This document shows positions 1 through 6,292 of a stretch of DNA of 6,292 nt, one piece after another; the stretch's first letter is position 1, and each line of letters starts with the position of its first letter. The notes below the pieces were generated by a model, which saw nothing but the letters and a program-made list of their open reading frames with translations, did no database searches and was not told the origin of the DNA. The DNA is from Prolixibacteraceae bacterium. GTDB lineage: Bacteria; Bacteroidota; Bacteroidia; Bacteroidales; Prolixibacteraceae. A program made the translations under genes and the position numbers. The stretch lies in assembly GCA_009782655.1 (NCBI GenBank), contig WRIQ01000070.1, positions 1 to 6,292 of the forward strand, written 5' to 3'.

Positions 1-1
1 C

Positions 2-2152
2 TCGGAAGGCACGCTGGCTTTTTCAACCCGTATAAAAATAAACCTGATTCCGTTGCCGCCGCTCTGCATGGGGTTGGTTTGCGCCCATTTCAATTCGCTC
101 GAAGATGCATTACGCGCCAATATTATTGCCTTGAAACATAAACCGCGTGCCGTTGAACTGATGGACAATATCATTATGGATTGCACGAAGGAAAACATCG
201 CGCAACGCAAAAACCGCTTTTTTGTGAAAGGCGATCCGGCAGCCATGCTGATGATAGAATTTGCTTTCGAAACCGAAGAAGAGCTTGTGCAGAAAGCTGC
301 TGACATGGAAGCAGATTTGCGTAAAGAGGATTTGGGATACTATTTTCCTCTTGTCACGGGCGACGATAATATAAGGCGCGTTTGGGCTTTGCGGACGGCG
401 GGATTGGGATTATTGGCCAATATTCCGGGTGATCAGCGCGGCGTACCCGGTGCAGAAGACACAGCCGTAAATCCCCAAAAACTACCCGAATATGTGGCCG
501 ACTTCAAGAAGTTGCTCGCTCAATTTGGTCTCAGTAGCGTGTTTTATGCACATGCTGCCACTGGCGAGCTTCATTTCAGGCCACTGTTGAATTTTAAAAA
601 CCCTGCCGACGTGGATATCTTCAACAAGTTGATGTCGGGGTTGGCGGCGCTGGTAAAAAAATACAGGGGATCGCTCAGCGGCGAGCACGGCGACGGCAGG
701 GTGCGGGGCGCTTTCATTCCATTCATGTTTGGCGAACACGTTTACGAGCTTATCAGGGAAGTGAAAAGAACTTGGGACCCGGATAATATACTGAATCCCG
801 GCAAAATAACAGACACGCTGCCTATCACTGAGTTCCTGCGGGTAGCGCCCGGCGAAAAAACACCCGAATTTGCCACGGTTTTCGATTTTTCAGCCAACAA
901 AGGTTTTTTCCGCAGCATCGAAAAATGCAACGGCTCCGGCGACTGCCGCAAATCGGCGATTATGGGCGGCGCCATGTGCCCCACATACATGGCAACACGC
1001 GATGAGGATAAAACAACACGCGCAAGAGCCAATATTTTACGCGAATTTCTGTCAATGCGCGATGGTGAAAATGCTTTCAATCACAAAGAAATATATGCAA
1101 TTCTCGATTTGTGCATCTCCTGCAAGGGCTGCAAAGCCGAATGTCCGTCCAATGTAGACATGGCAAAACTGAAAGCCGAATTTTTACAACATTATTATGA
1201 TATTCATCACGTTCCGTTCCGTACATGGTTGATAGCTTGGTTGCCGCAAATCTATCCTTTGGCCTCAGCTTTCCGGCCGCTTGCCAATGCGGTGATGAAC
1301 TGGAAATTTTTTAAGCAGATAATAGGATTTTCCACAGGAAACAGATTGCCCGATATTTCAAAACAGACGTTGGCGAAATGGTTCAGAAGCGGCAAAGCGC
1401 CGGATAACCACGACAGCGAAAAAACGGTTTACCTGTTTAACGATGAGTTTACCAATTTCACTGAAAGCGAGATAGGAATAAAAGCGATTTTGTTACTCTT
1501 CAATTTGGGATACAACGTGAAAATTCCGGTGCATAAACCGAGCGGCCGCACTTGGTTGTCGAAAGGGTTAATTCGCAAAGCCAAAGAGATGGCAGAGCGT
1601 AACGTGTTTTTGTTGGCGGATTTGGTGAGCGACGAAAGCCCACTAATCGGGATAGAGCCTTCGGCGATATTGGCTTTTCGCGACGAATATCCTGAATTGG
1701 TAGGCGAACATTTGCGCGATAAAGCTGTCGCATTATCGAAAAATACATTGCTCTTCGAAGAGTTTTTTGTGCGCGAAACAGAGAATGGGAATATACTCAA
1801 ACAAATGTTCACTGAGGTGCAAAACGATATTTTACTGCATGGGCATTGCCAGCAAAAGGCGATTGCCTCCACGGCGCCGCTGAAACAAATGTTGTCATTC
1901 CCATGCAACTATGGCGTCCGCGAAATTCCTTCGGGATGTTGCGGCATGGCGGGTTCCTTTGGCTACGAAAAAGAACACCACGATTTATCAATGAAAATAG
2001 GCGATGTGGTGCTTTTCCCTGCCGTGAAAGCCGCATTTCCCGAAACAATTATCGTTGCGCCGGGGACTTCGTGCCGCCATCATATTCACAATGGAACCGG
2101 CAGAAAAGCCTTCCATCCGGTTGAAATTATGTATGATGCGTTGCGGAAATAG
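2..2152 (+). CDS. FAD-linked 2-hydroxyacid dehydrogenase fused to Fe-S and cysteine-rich domains (YdiJ/GlcD-GlcF type), 5'-truncated by window edge
   Basis: The frame is open from base 2 and already reads like the end of a FAD-binding domain (SEGTLAF, then IKINLIPLPP), so the true start lies outside the window and the TTG at 53 is not a start. The visible 716 residues contain, in order: the FAD-oxidase C-terminal domain (HAATGELHFRP at 184-194, GEHGDG at 227-232, then DPDNILNPGK); an iron-sulfur region with Cys309, 315 and 326 and a classic CxxCxxCxxxCP at 371-382; and a cysteine-rich domain with HGHC (Cys616), CCG (646-648) and GTSC (Cys691). Full-length relatives are about 970-1020 residues, so roughly the first 250-300 are missing. 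Family knowledge: these enzymes oxidise D-2-hydroxyacids (D-lactate, or D-2-hydroxyglutarate for E. coli YdiJ) and pass electrons through Fe-S clusters to the respiratory chain. The substrate cannot be told from this sequence. The first CCG motif of the C-terminal domain is degenerate (PSGR at 513-516). Family assignment is firm; substrate is open. Confidence 0.93.
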   Translation, partial: SEGTLAFSTRIKINLIPLPPLCMGLVCAHFNSLEDALRANIIALKHKPRAVELMDNIIMDCTKENIAQRKNRFFVKGDPAAMLMIEFAFETEEELVQKAADMEADLRKEDLGYYFPLVTGDDNIRRVWALRTAGLGLLANIPGDQRGVPGAEDTAVNPQKLPEYVADFKKLLAQFGLSSVFYAHAATGELHFRPLLNFKNPADVDIFNKLMSGLAALVKKYRGSLSGEHGDGRVRGAFIPFMFGEHVYELIREVKRTWDPDNILNPGKITDTLPITEFLRVAPGEKTPEFATVFDFSANKGFFRSIEKCNGSGDCRKSAIMGGAMCPTYMATRDEDKTTRARANILREFLSMRDGENAFNHKEIYAILDLCISCKGCKAECPSNVDMAKLKAEFLQHYYDIHHVPFRTWLIAWLPQIYPLASAFRPLANAVMNWKFFKQIIGFSTGNRLPDISKQTLAKWFRSGKAPDNHDSEKTVYLFNDEFTNFTESEIGIKAILLLFNLGYNVKIPVHKPSGRTWLSKGLIRKAKEMAERNVFLLADLVSDESPLIGIEPSAILAFRDEYPELVGEHLRDKAVALSKNTLLFEEFFVRETENGNILKQMFTEVQNDILLHGHCQQKAIASTAPLKQMLSFPCNYGVREIPSGCCGMAGSFGYEKEHHDLSMKIGDVVLFPAVKAAFPETIIVAPGTSCRHHIHNGTGRKAFHPVEIMYDALRK

Positions 2153-2250
2153 CATGTTTTGCAAAAAGAAGAACCTAAGGAAATTATTCTGGATGCGGCT
2201 GTAATCAGCATTATTGGCATAAAAACAAGCTGCAAAACGAATGTAAGCGT

Positions 2251-2292
2251 TGCCATTACTGCCAATCGCTGCGTTCCGGTACAGTAATGACA
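2251..2292. repeat. Imperfect inverted repeat (possible RNA hairpin) downstream of the dehydrogenase
   Basis: TGCCATTACTG at 2251-2261 pairs with CAGTAATGACA at 2282-2292. Ten of eleven positions pair, including an uninterrupted eight-base CATTACTG/CAGTAATG core, around a 20-base loop. It lies about 100 bases after the dehydrogenase stop and upstream of the promoter of the next gene. It has no T-run directly after it, so it is not a standard intrinsic terminator. It could be an mRNA 3' stabilising hairpin, a protein-binding site or chance. Confidence 0.35.
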
Positions 2293-2310
2293 CACACAAC
2301 AACAAGCCGC

Positions 2311-2344
2311 TTTGCGGATAATCATTTTTTTCCTGATATTTTTG
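2311..2344 (+). promoter_or_regulatory. Candidate Bacteroidota promoter of the serine hydrolase gene
   Basis: TATTTTTG at 2337-2344 matches the Bacteroidota -7 consensus TAnnTTTG exactly. A TTTG at 2311-2314 lies 22 bases upstream, about two bases further than the usual -33 element spacing. Transcription would start near 2348-2350, giving a leader of about 40 bases before the ATG at 2388. This suggests the hydrolase has its own promoter rather than depending on the dehydrogenase transcript. Support is by motif only. Confidence 0.5.
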
Positions 2345-2387
2345 TTACAATGCTTATTTTTACATCGACTAAAAAAATTTTTTGCCC

Positions 2388-3731
2388 ATGAAAAAGCGAA
2401 TATTTATCATTTTAATTCTGGTTTTGCTGATTGGCGGCGGACTTCTCTACATCGGAACCTTAGCCCCCATTATTACCGGCTACGCAGCGAAAAACATGGC
2501 TTCCGGGATTTTTGTCGCCGGCCGTACACTGGAAAGCCTTGAAAAAGAAGACCTCAACTTCTCGTTTATCAAATACAACAAAAATACGGTCGACTATCAG
2601 AAAAAAGAGGTGACAAGCCGATTTTTGTTTTGGAAGTCGAAAGCGATTTATATCGAAGGTTTTGGCTGCACGTTGGTACGCGATTTCACAGAAGACGAGA
2701 TAAAATCGCGGCCTTATGCGATTGTAGCGCATGAAAATGTAAATCCTGATACGGTTGCATGGCCTGTTGGCAACCTGTTGGTCGATACTGTTCCCCAGGG
2801 AATAGATGTGGCAAAGCTGAACAGAGCCCTCGATGTTGTTTTTGCCGACACGGCGCCCATGAAAGGCACTTTTGCGGTGGCGGTGGCATATAAAAACCAA
2901 TTGATTGCCGAGCGTTACCGCGACGATCTGTCGGCCGATAATCTGTTTCTCAGTTGGTCGGTGGCCAAAAGCTTTACCAATACACTGGTCGGAATTTTGG
3001 CGCGAGAAGGAAAAATCAGCGCCGAACAACTTGCGCCGGTCGATGCGTGGAAAAACGACGGGCGCCATGATATAAAACTCATCAACCTGCTGAGGATGAA
3101 CAGTGGCCTCGAATGGAACGAAGACTACGGCAGCAACTCCGATGTAAATCGGATGCTTTTTAAAAAGGGTGACATGGCGCTTTTCGCTGCAGGGAAAAAT
3201 GCCTCGGAACTTCCCGATGTGCATTGGTATTATACATCGGGAGGCACGAACATTGTTTGTTGGCTGATACGCGATGCGATTGGAAACGATGCCGATTACT
3301 ATGCTTTTCCGCGCCGCGAACTGTTTAACAAAATCGGTATGCGAAGCGCCGTTTTTGAAGTCGACGCATCGGGAACATTCGCAGGGTCGTCATATTTGTA
3401 TGCTTCCATGCGCGACTATGTGCGTTACGGACTGCTATACCTTAACGATGGCAACTGGTTGGGCGAGCAGATTCTGCCGCAAGGCTGGGTGAACATGACC
3501 GTAACTCCCGCTAAAGGCTCCGACAATGGCTACGGCGCCCTTTTCTGGCTTAACAAAAACAAAGCATACCCCGATCTTCCCGACGATATGTACTCATGCC
3601 GCGGCCACGACGGACAATTTATCTACATCATTCCCTCGAAAAATTTGGTGGTGGTGCGCACCGGTTTTTCACAAAAAGGCTCCTTCAATTCGAAGGCCTT
3701 TATGAAAAGCATAGTGGAAGCGGTGGAATGA
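2388..3731 (+). CDS. Membrane-anchored serine hydrolase, class C beta-lactamase fold (6-aminohexanoate-dimer hydrolase-like)
   Basis: The product is 447 residues. ATG at 2388 is preferred over the in-frame TTG at 2382 because it opens with MKKR directly before a hydrophobic segment (about residues 5-25, rich in I, L, V and G). That segment has no clear cleavage site or lipobox, so I read it as an uncleaved anchor with the enzyme in the periplasm. Catalytic features of the PF00144 fold are intact: SVAK at 191-194 (Ser191 nucleophile, Lys194 general base), YTS at 282-284 followed by GGTN, and GHDGQ at 406-410 in place of the KTG motif. The stretch before the catalytic domain (GFGCTLV and the GRTLESLE region) resembles the N-terminal extension seen in NylB-like and CubicO-group hydrolases. 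Likely reactions are hydrolysis of an amide, ester or small peptide; the natural substrate of most such proteins is unknown. Nothing marks it as an antibiotic-resistance enzyme. No Shine-Dalgarno site is visible; the leader is A/T-rich, as is common in Bacteroidota. Confidence 0.9.
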   Translation: MKKRIFIILILVLLIGGGLLYIGTLAPIITGYAAKNMASGIFVAGRTLESLEKEDLNFSFIKYNKNTVDYQKKEVTSRFLFWKSKAIYIEGFGCTLVRDFTEDEIKSRPYAIVAHENVNPDTVAWPVGNLLVDTVPQGIDVAKLNRALDVVFADTAPMKGTFAVAVAYKNQLIAERYRDDLSADNLFLSWSVAKSFTNTLVGILAREGKISAEQLAPVDAWKNDGRHDIKLINLLRMNSGLEWNEDYGSNSDVNRMLFKKGDMALFAAGKNASELPDVHWYYTSGGTNIVCWLIRDAIGNDADYYAFPRRELFNKIGMRSAVFEVDASGTFAGSSYLYASMRDYVRYGLLYLNDGNWLGEQILPQGWVNMTVTPAKGSDNGYGALFWLNKNKAYPDLPDDMYSCRGHDGQFIYIIPSKNLVVVRTGFSQKGSFNSKAFMKSIVEAVE

Positions 3732-3831
3732 ATATTCTGATGGTTGCGTCTGCTCCCAAAAGTTGACAATATAAATAATGATATAATGTAATCAATTAAA
3801 TATCAATCTAATACAAGGCGGAAGTTTATGC

Positions 3832-3926
3832 AATTTTCGTAATCCTTGGTCAAAAAAATTTTTCTAAGCGGCCTGAATTTTACATTTGTGAATTTTGCGA
3901 TTCCTTTGTGCGCTTTGTGGTAAAAA
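3832..3926. repeat. Degenerate intergenic repeat with clustered TTTGYG words
   Basis: Four TTTG(T/C)G words begin at 3885, 3894, 3905 and 3914 (spacings 9, 11 and 9), followed by GTAAAAAA. An earlier segment, AATTTTCGTAATCCTT at 3832-3847, resembles AATTTTGCGATTCCTT at 3891-3906 and is also followed shortly by an A-run, suggesting two decayed copies of one unit about 59 bases apart. From memory, similar CTTTGCG/CTTTGTG runs ending in GGTTAAAA or GGTAAAA recur between genes in many Bacteroidota genomes. The segment lies in the 222-base gap between two convergent genes, where no coding frame or clear terminator hairpin is seen. Confidence 0.5.
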
Positions 3927-3953
3927 ATCTCACTGAAACAACTTCGAACAGAC

Positions 3954-5606
3954 TCAAATCACCTCTTTCCCCATTTTCTCCTGTAGGACGAGGCTCATTT
4001 CGGTGAGTTTGTATTTCTGTATTTTTCCACTGGCGGTCATGGGGAAATCATCCACAAAAAAGATGTATTTGGGTATTTTGTAGCGGGCTATTTTTCCGCG
4101 GCAGAAATCGGTTACCTCTTCTTCTGTGAGTGAGTATCCCTTTTTTACCTTTATGAACGCGCCCACCTGCTCGCCGTATTTTGGGCTTGGCACGGCGGCC
4201 ACTTCAATGGCTTCAATCTGCGGCATGGAATAGAGGAAATTTTCGATTTCGCGCGGGTAAATATTTTCGCCACCGCGAATAATCATATCTTTGATACGTC
4301 CGGTGATGCGGTAAAAGCCGTTTTCGTCTTTCATGGCCAAGTCGCCCGAATGGAGCCATCCGTCAGTGTCAAGAACTGCGCGTGTGGCTTCTTCGTTTTT
4401 GTAGTATCCTTTCATCACGTTGTATCCGCGGCAGCATATTTCGCCCTGCTCGCCCACGGCGCACTCGTCTCTGGTTTCGGGATTAAAAATTTTAACCTCC
4501 ACGTTGGGGAACTCGAAACCCACGGTTGTCGCTTTTATTTCAGGCGAATTGTGGGTTCGCGTCATGGTCATTCCCGGCGATGTTTCTGTGAGGCCGTAGA
4601 CGATGATGATGTCGCGGGCCCCCATGTCGTTCATTACCTGCTTCATGGTTTCGATGGGGCACAGCGCACCGGCCATGATTCCTGTTCGCAGCGACGATAA
4701 ATCGAACATGTCGAACATGGGATGGTTAAGTTCTGAAATAAACATGGTTGGGACGCCATAAATGGCCGTGCATTTTTCTTTTTGCACGGAGGCCAGCACC
4801 ATCAGCGGATCGAAATCTTCGAGCATCACCATGGTGGCGGTATGCGTAATTACGGCGCACAAAGCCAACACGTTGCCGAAGCAGTGGAAAAGCGGCACAC
4901 AAACCAGCGCCCTGTCGGCCGACGTATATTTCATACATTCGCCCACGGCATTTCCGTTGTTCAGAATGTTATGGTGCGAGAGCATGACGCCTTTCGGAAA
5001 GCCGGTTGTTCCGGAGGTATATTGCATCATCACCACGTCGTGGCACGAAATTTCGGCTTGGGCGGCTTCCACTTCCACTTGGTCGACATGTGAGCCAAGC
5101 AGCAACAGTTCCTGTGTGTTGTACATGCCACGGTGTTTTTGTTGTCCTATGAAAACTACATTTTTCAGCTCCGGAAAACGTTGGGAATGTAATTCGCCGC
5201 GCGCCTGCGTTTTCAGTTCGGGAACCAATTCGTTGACCATCTGCACATAGTCGCTGTCGCGATATCCGTCCACCAGACAAAGCATTCTGATGTCGGCATT
5301 TTGCATGATATATTCCAGTTCGGAGAGTTTGTAGTTGGTGTTTATCGTAACCGAGACGGCGCCAATTTTTGCCGAGGCAAATAAAAAGGTAAGCCAGTCG
5401 GGAACGTTTTTCGCCCAAATTCCGATTTTATCGTCGGGTTTTATTCCCAGATAAAGCATTCCCTTAGCCAACTGGTCAACCCGTTCGTTAAAAGCAGAAT
5501 AGGTGAAACGCAGGTTGCGATCGGGATACACAATAAATTCCTGATCAGGCTTTTCGATGGCCCATTGCTCCAACAGTTCACCGAAGGTAAAATCGAGTAA
5601 TTGCAT
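3954..5606 (-). CDS. Acyl-CoA ligase (AMP-forming), FadD/ACSF2/YngI-like
   Basis: The product is 550 residues, full length for this branch of the ANL adenylate-forming superfamily. It would activate a fatty or other carboxylic acid with ATP to an acyl-adenylate, then transfer the acyl group to CoA in the cytoplasm. Visible motifs are: the phosphate-binding loop [11 protein letters not shown] at 196-206; YGLTETSPG at 337-345; GWLHSGD at 416-422 with Asp422 for ribose binding; GRIKD at 436-440 (hinge region), running into [12 protein letters not shown]; and [10 protein letters not shown] at 522-531 with the catalytic Lys528. The N-terminal wording ([24 protein letters not shown]) resembles medium-chain ligases of the ACSF2/YngI group. 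Chain-length preference cannot be read directly. The ATG at 5604-5606 is supported by AGGA five bases upstream. The gene follows an XRE-cupin regulator by 24 bases and is probably co-transcribed with it. It is convergent with the serine hydrolase gene. Confidence 0.95.
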   Translation of the reverse strand: MQLLDFTFGELLEQWAIEKPDQEFIVYPDRNLRFTYSAFNERVDQLAKGMLYLGIKPDDKIGIWAKNVPDWLTFLFASAKIGAVSVTINTNYKLSELEYIMQNADIRMLCLVDGYRDSDYVQMVNELVPELKTQARGELHSQRFPELKNVVFIGQQKHRGMYNTQELLLLGSHVDQVEVEAAQAEISCHDVVMMQYTSGTTGFPKGVMLSHHNILNNGNAVGECMKYTSADRALVCVPLFHCFGNVLALCAVITHTATMVMLEDFDPLMVLASVQKEKCTAIYGVPTMFISELNHPMFDMFDLSSLRTGIMAGALCPIETMKQVMNDMGARDIIIVYGLTETSPGMTMTRTHNSPEIKATTVGFEFPNVEVKIFNPETRDECAVGEQGEICCRGYNVMKGYYKNEEATRAVLDTDGWLHSGDLAMKDENGFYRITGRIKDMIIRGGENIYPREIENFLYSMPQIEAIEVAAVPSPKYGEQVGAFIKVKKGYSLTEEEVTDFCRGKIARYKIPKYIFFVDDFPMTASGKIQKYKLTEMSLVLQEKMGKEVI

Positions 5607-5611
5607 AATTT

Positions 5612-5615
5612 TCCT
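5612..5615 (-). promoter_or_regulatory. Ribosome binding site of the acyl-CoA ligase gene
   Basis: Read on the minus strand, the gap before the ligase start is CAACAGGAAAATT then ATG, placing AGGA five bases from the start codon. This is a normal Shine-Dalgarno position and fixes the start. It contrasts with the two other visible starts in the window, which have only A/T-rich leaders. Confidence 0.6.
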
Positions 5616-5630
5616 GTTGATTCTTCCAAT

Positions 5631-6203
5631 TTAAAACGGGGTGTAAACAACGGCCAAAATTCGCGCCGGCTTATCGTTTCCTGCATGTACATTGTGTAAA
5701 ACGATGGAATCGTAGTAGATGCTGTCGCCTTTGGAGAGCTTGTAAGTATCTTTCCCATAGCTGATTTCGATGTTGCCTTCCATCACGAAAATAAATTCTT
5801 CGCCTTCGTGCGACGACAGTTTATAATCCGATTCATGCGACGGCTCTATTTCGACGATGAAAGGTTCCATGTGGCGGCCTGTTTTGTCGGCGGCCAGCGC
5901 ATAAAAATTCAGATGCTGGCGCGTTGCCGGATCGCTCGAGGCGAAGCTGATGGAACTTTCTTCGGCGCCCGACCGTACGACAACCGGGCCCAGTTGTTCC
6001 ATATCATCTAAAAAAGTGCCTATGCGAACTCCCAAAGCGCGGGCTATCCTGATAAGCGGGCCTAAAGACGGAACTACGCCTTCTTCTTCAATCTTAATGA
6101 GTTGCTGTATGTCCAGATTTGCATTTTGTGCCAAATCTTCCTGTGCGATGTTGCGCATCTCACGATAACTTCTGATTTTTTCTCCAATATTTCCGGTTTG
6201 CAT
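5631..6203 (-). CDS. XRE-family helix-turn-helix regulator with C-terminal cupin sensor domain
   Basis: The product is 190 residues. Residues about 6-63 form an XRE/Cro-CI DNA-binding domain (IGEKIRSYREMRNIAQEDLA, then the recognition-helix region and LIRIARALGV). Residues about 105-188 form a single cupin barrel: SHEGEEFIFVMEG at 131-143 is motif 1 and GDSIYYDSIVLH at 159-170 is motif 2. His132, Glu136 and His170 are the candidate metal or ligand contacts. Proteins of this layout (PuuR/SutR-like) are transcription factors whose cupin senses a small molecule. The gene ends 24 bases before the acyl-CoA ligase start on the same strand, so the likely job is control of that operon, possibly including itself, in response to an acid, acyl-CoA or related metabolite. 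The ligand is not deducible. ATG at 6201-6203 gives the expected short lead into the HTH; no Shine-Dalgarno site is seen, only an A/T-rich leader. Confidence 0.92.
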   Translation of the reverse strand: MQTGNIGEKIRSYREMRNIAQEDLAQNANLDIQQLIKIEEEGVVPSLGPLIRIARALGVRIGTFLDDMEQLGPVVVRSGAEESSISFASSDPATRQHLNFYALAADKTGRHMEPFIVEIEPSHESDYKLSSHEGEEFIFVMEGNIEISYGKDTYKLSKGDSIYYDSIVLHNVHAGNDKPARILAVVYTPF

Positions 6204-6224
6204 CTTTAAATTTTTTTACGTGGA

Positions 6225-6232
6225 CAAATGTA
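6225..6232 (-). promoter_or_regulatory. Candidate -7 promoter element of the regulator-ligase operon
   Basis: On the minus strand these bases read TACATTTG, an exact TAnnTTTG Bacteroidota -7 box. It ends 21 bases before the regulator ATG, implying a short leader of about 18 bases. A clean TTTG -33 element is not visible at the expected distance; the nearest T-rich word is TTTTTCG, about 23 bases upstream. A weak -33 would suit a regulated promoter, but that is inference. Confidence 0.45.
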
Positions 6233-6292
6233 AAAACTTCTTACTGTATGTGCCTCGAAAAATGATGATTTGTCTGAAAAAAACAGCCCGAT

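Noticed and set aside
53..55. TTG at 53 as start of the dehydrogenase
   Set aside because: The same frame is open to the left edge and encodes conserved FAD-domain sequence before it, so the gene is truncated by the window.
2086..2325. Minus-strand 79-residue frame with a hydrophobic stretch that could mimic a membrane segment
   Set aside because: It overlaps the conserved 3' end of the dehydrogenase in antisense, has no recognisable family features, and its amino-terminal half lies in the hairpin/promoter gap.
2307..2331. CCGC-TTT-GCGG hairpin followed by a T-run as an intrinsic terminator
   Set aside because: The stem is only four base pairs, the T-run starts eight bases after it, and the region fits the promoter better.
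2382..2387. TTG at 2382 as start of the serine hydrolase
   Set aside because: ATG two codons later gives the usual MKKR plus hydrophobic N-terminus; the TTG lies in the A/T tract of the leader.
2460..3224. Minus-strand 254-residue open frame inside the serine hydrolase gene
   Set aside because: It is antisense to a gene with intact catalytic motifs, and its translation has no recognisable domain; it is a shadow frame.
2388..3731. Antibiotic-resistance beta-lactamase
   Set aside because: The fold is shared, but the motif pattern (SVAK, YTS-GGTN, GHDG) and N-terminal extension fit the NylB-like hydrolases; no resistance or mobile context is present.
3763..3787. TTGACA and TATAAT resembling a sigma-70 promoter
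   Set aside because: The spacer is only 13 bases, the segment is AT-rich by composition, Bacteroidota use different promoter elements, and no plus-strand gene follows.
4762..5250. Plus-strand 162-residue open frame inside the acyl-CoA ligase gene
   Set aside because: It is antisense to highly conserved ligase coding sequence, with low-complexity, family-free translation.

Overview
The window holds four protein-coding genes in an ordinary-looking chromosomal stretch, most likely from a member of the Bacteroidota (Bacteroidales-like). This placement rests on protein wording recalled from those families, on TAnnTTTG-type promoter boxes (the Bacteroidota -7 element) in non-coding DNA, and on weak or absent Shine-Dalgarno sites before two of the three visible start codons. 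I see no rRNA, tRNA, CRISPR array, insertion sequence or phage gene.

Layout. (1) Bases 2-2152, plus strand: the C-terminal ~716 residues of a large FAD- and Fe-S-binding 2-hydroxyacid dehydrogenase (GlcD/GlcF-type fusion, YdiJ-like). Its N-terminus lies off the left edge. (2) Bases 2153-2387: a non-coding gap with an imperfect inverted repeat and a good candidate Bacteroidota promoter. (3) Bases 2388-3731, plus strand: a membrane-anchored serine hydrolase of the class C beta-lactamase / 6-aminohexanoate-dimer hydrolase fold. (4) Bases 3732-3953: an AT-rich gap between convergent genes, carrying a cluster of TTTGYG words that looks like a degenerate intergenic repeat. (5) Bases 3954-5606, minus strand: a medium/long-chain acyl-CoA ligase. 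(6) Bases 5631-6203, minus strand: an XRE-type helix-turn-helix regulator with a C-terminal cupin, 24 bases upstream of the ligase and almost certainly in the same operon, behind a TACATTTG promoter box. (7) Bases 6204-6292: the upstream region of that operon.

How the genes relate. The regulator and ligase form a clear two-gene operon: a ligand-sensing repressor or activator followed by an enzyme that activates a carboxylic or fatty acid to its CoA thioester. The dehydrogenase (oxidation of D-2-hydroxyacids into the electron-transport chain) and the serine hydrolase share a strand, but a promoter-bearing gap separates them and nothing shows a joint function.

I looked for a new biological system and did not find convincing evidence for one. 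The points most worth checking are the cysteine-depleted first half of the dehydrogenase's cysteine-rich domain, the TTTGYG intergenic repeat, and the unknown ligand of the XRE-cupin/ligase pair.
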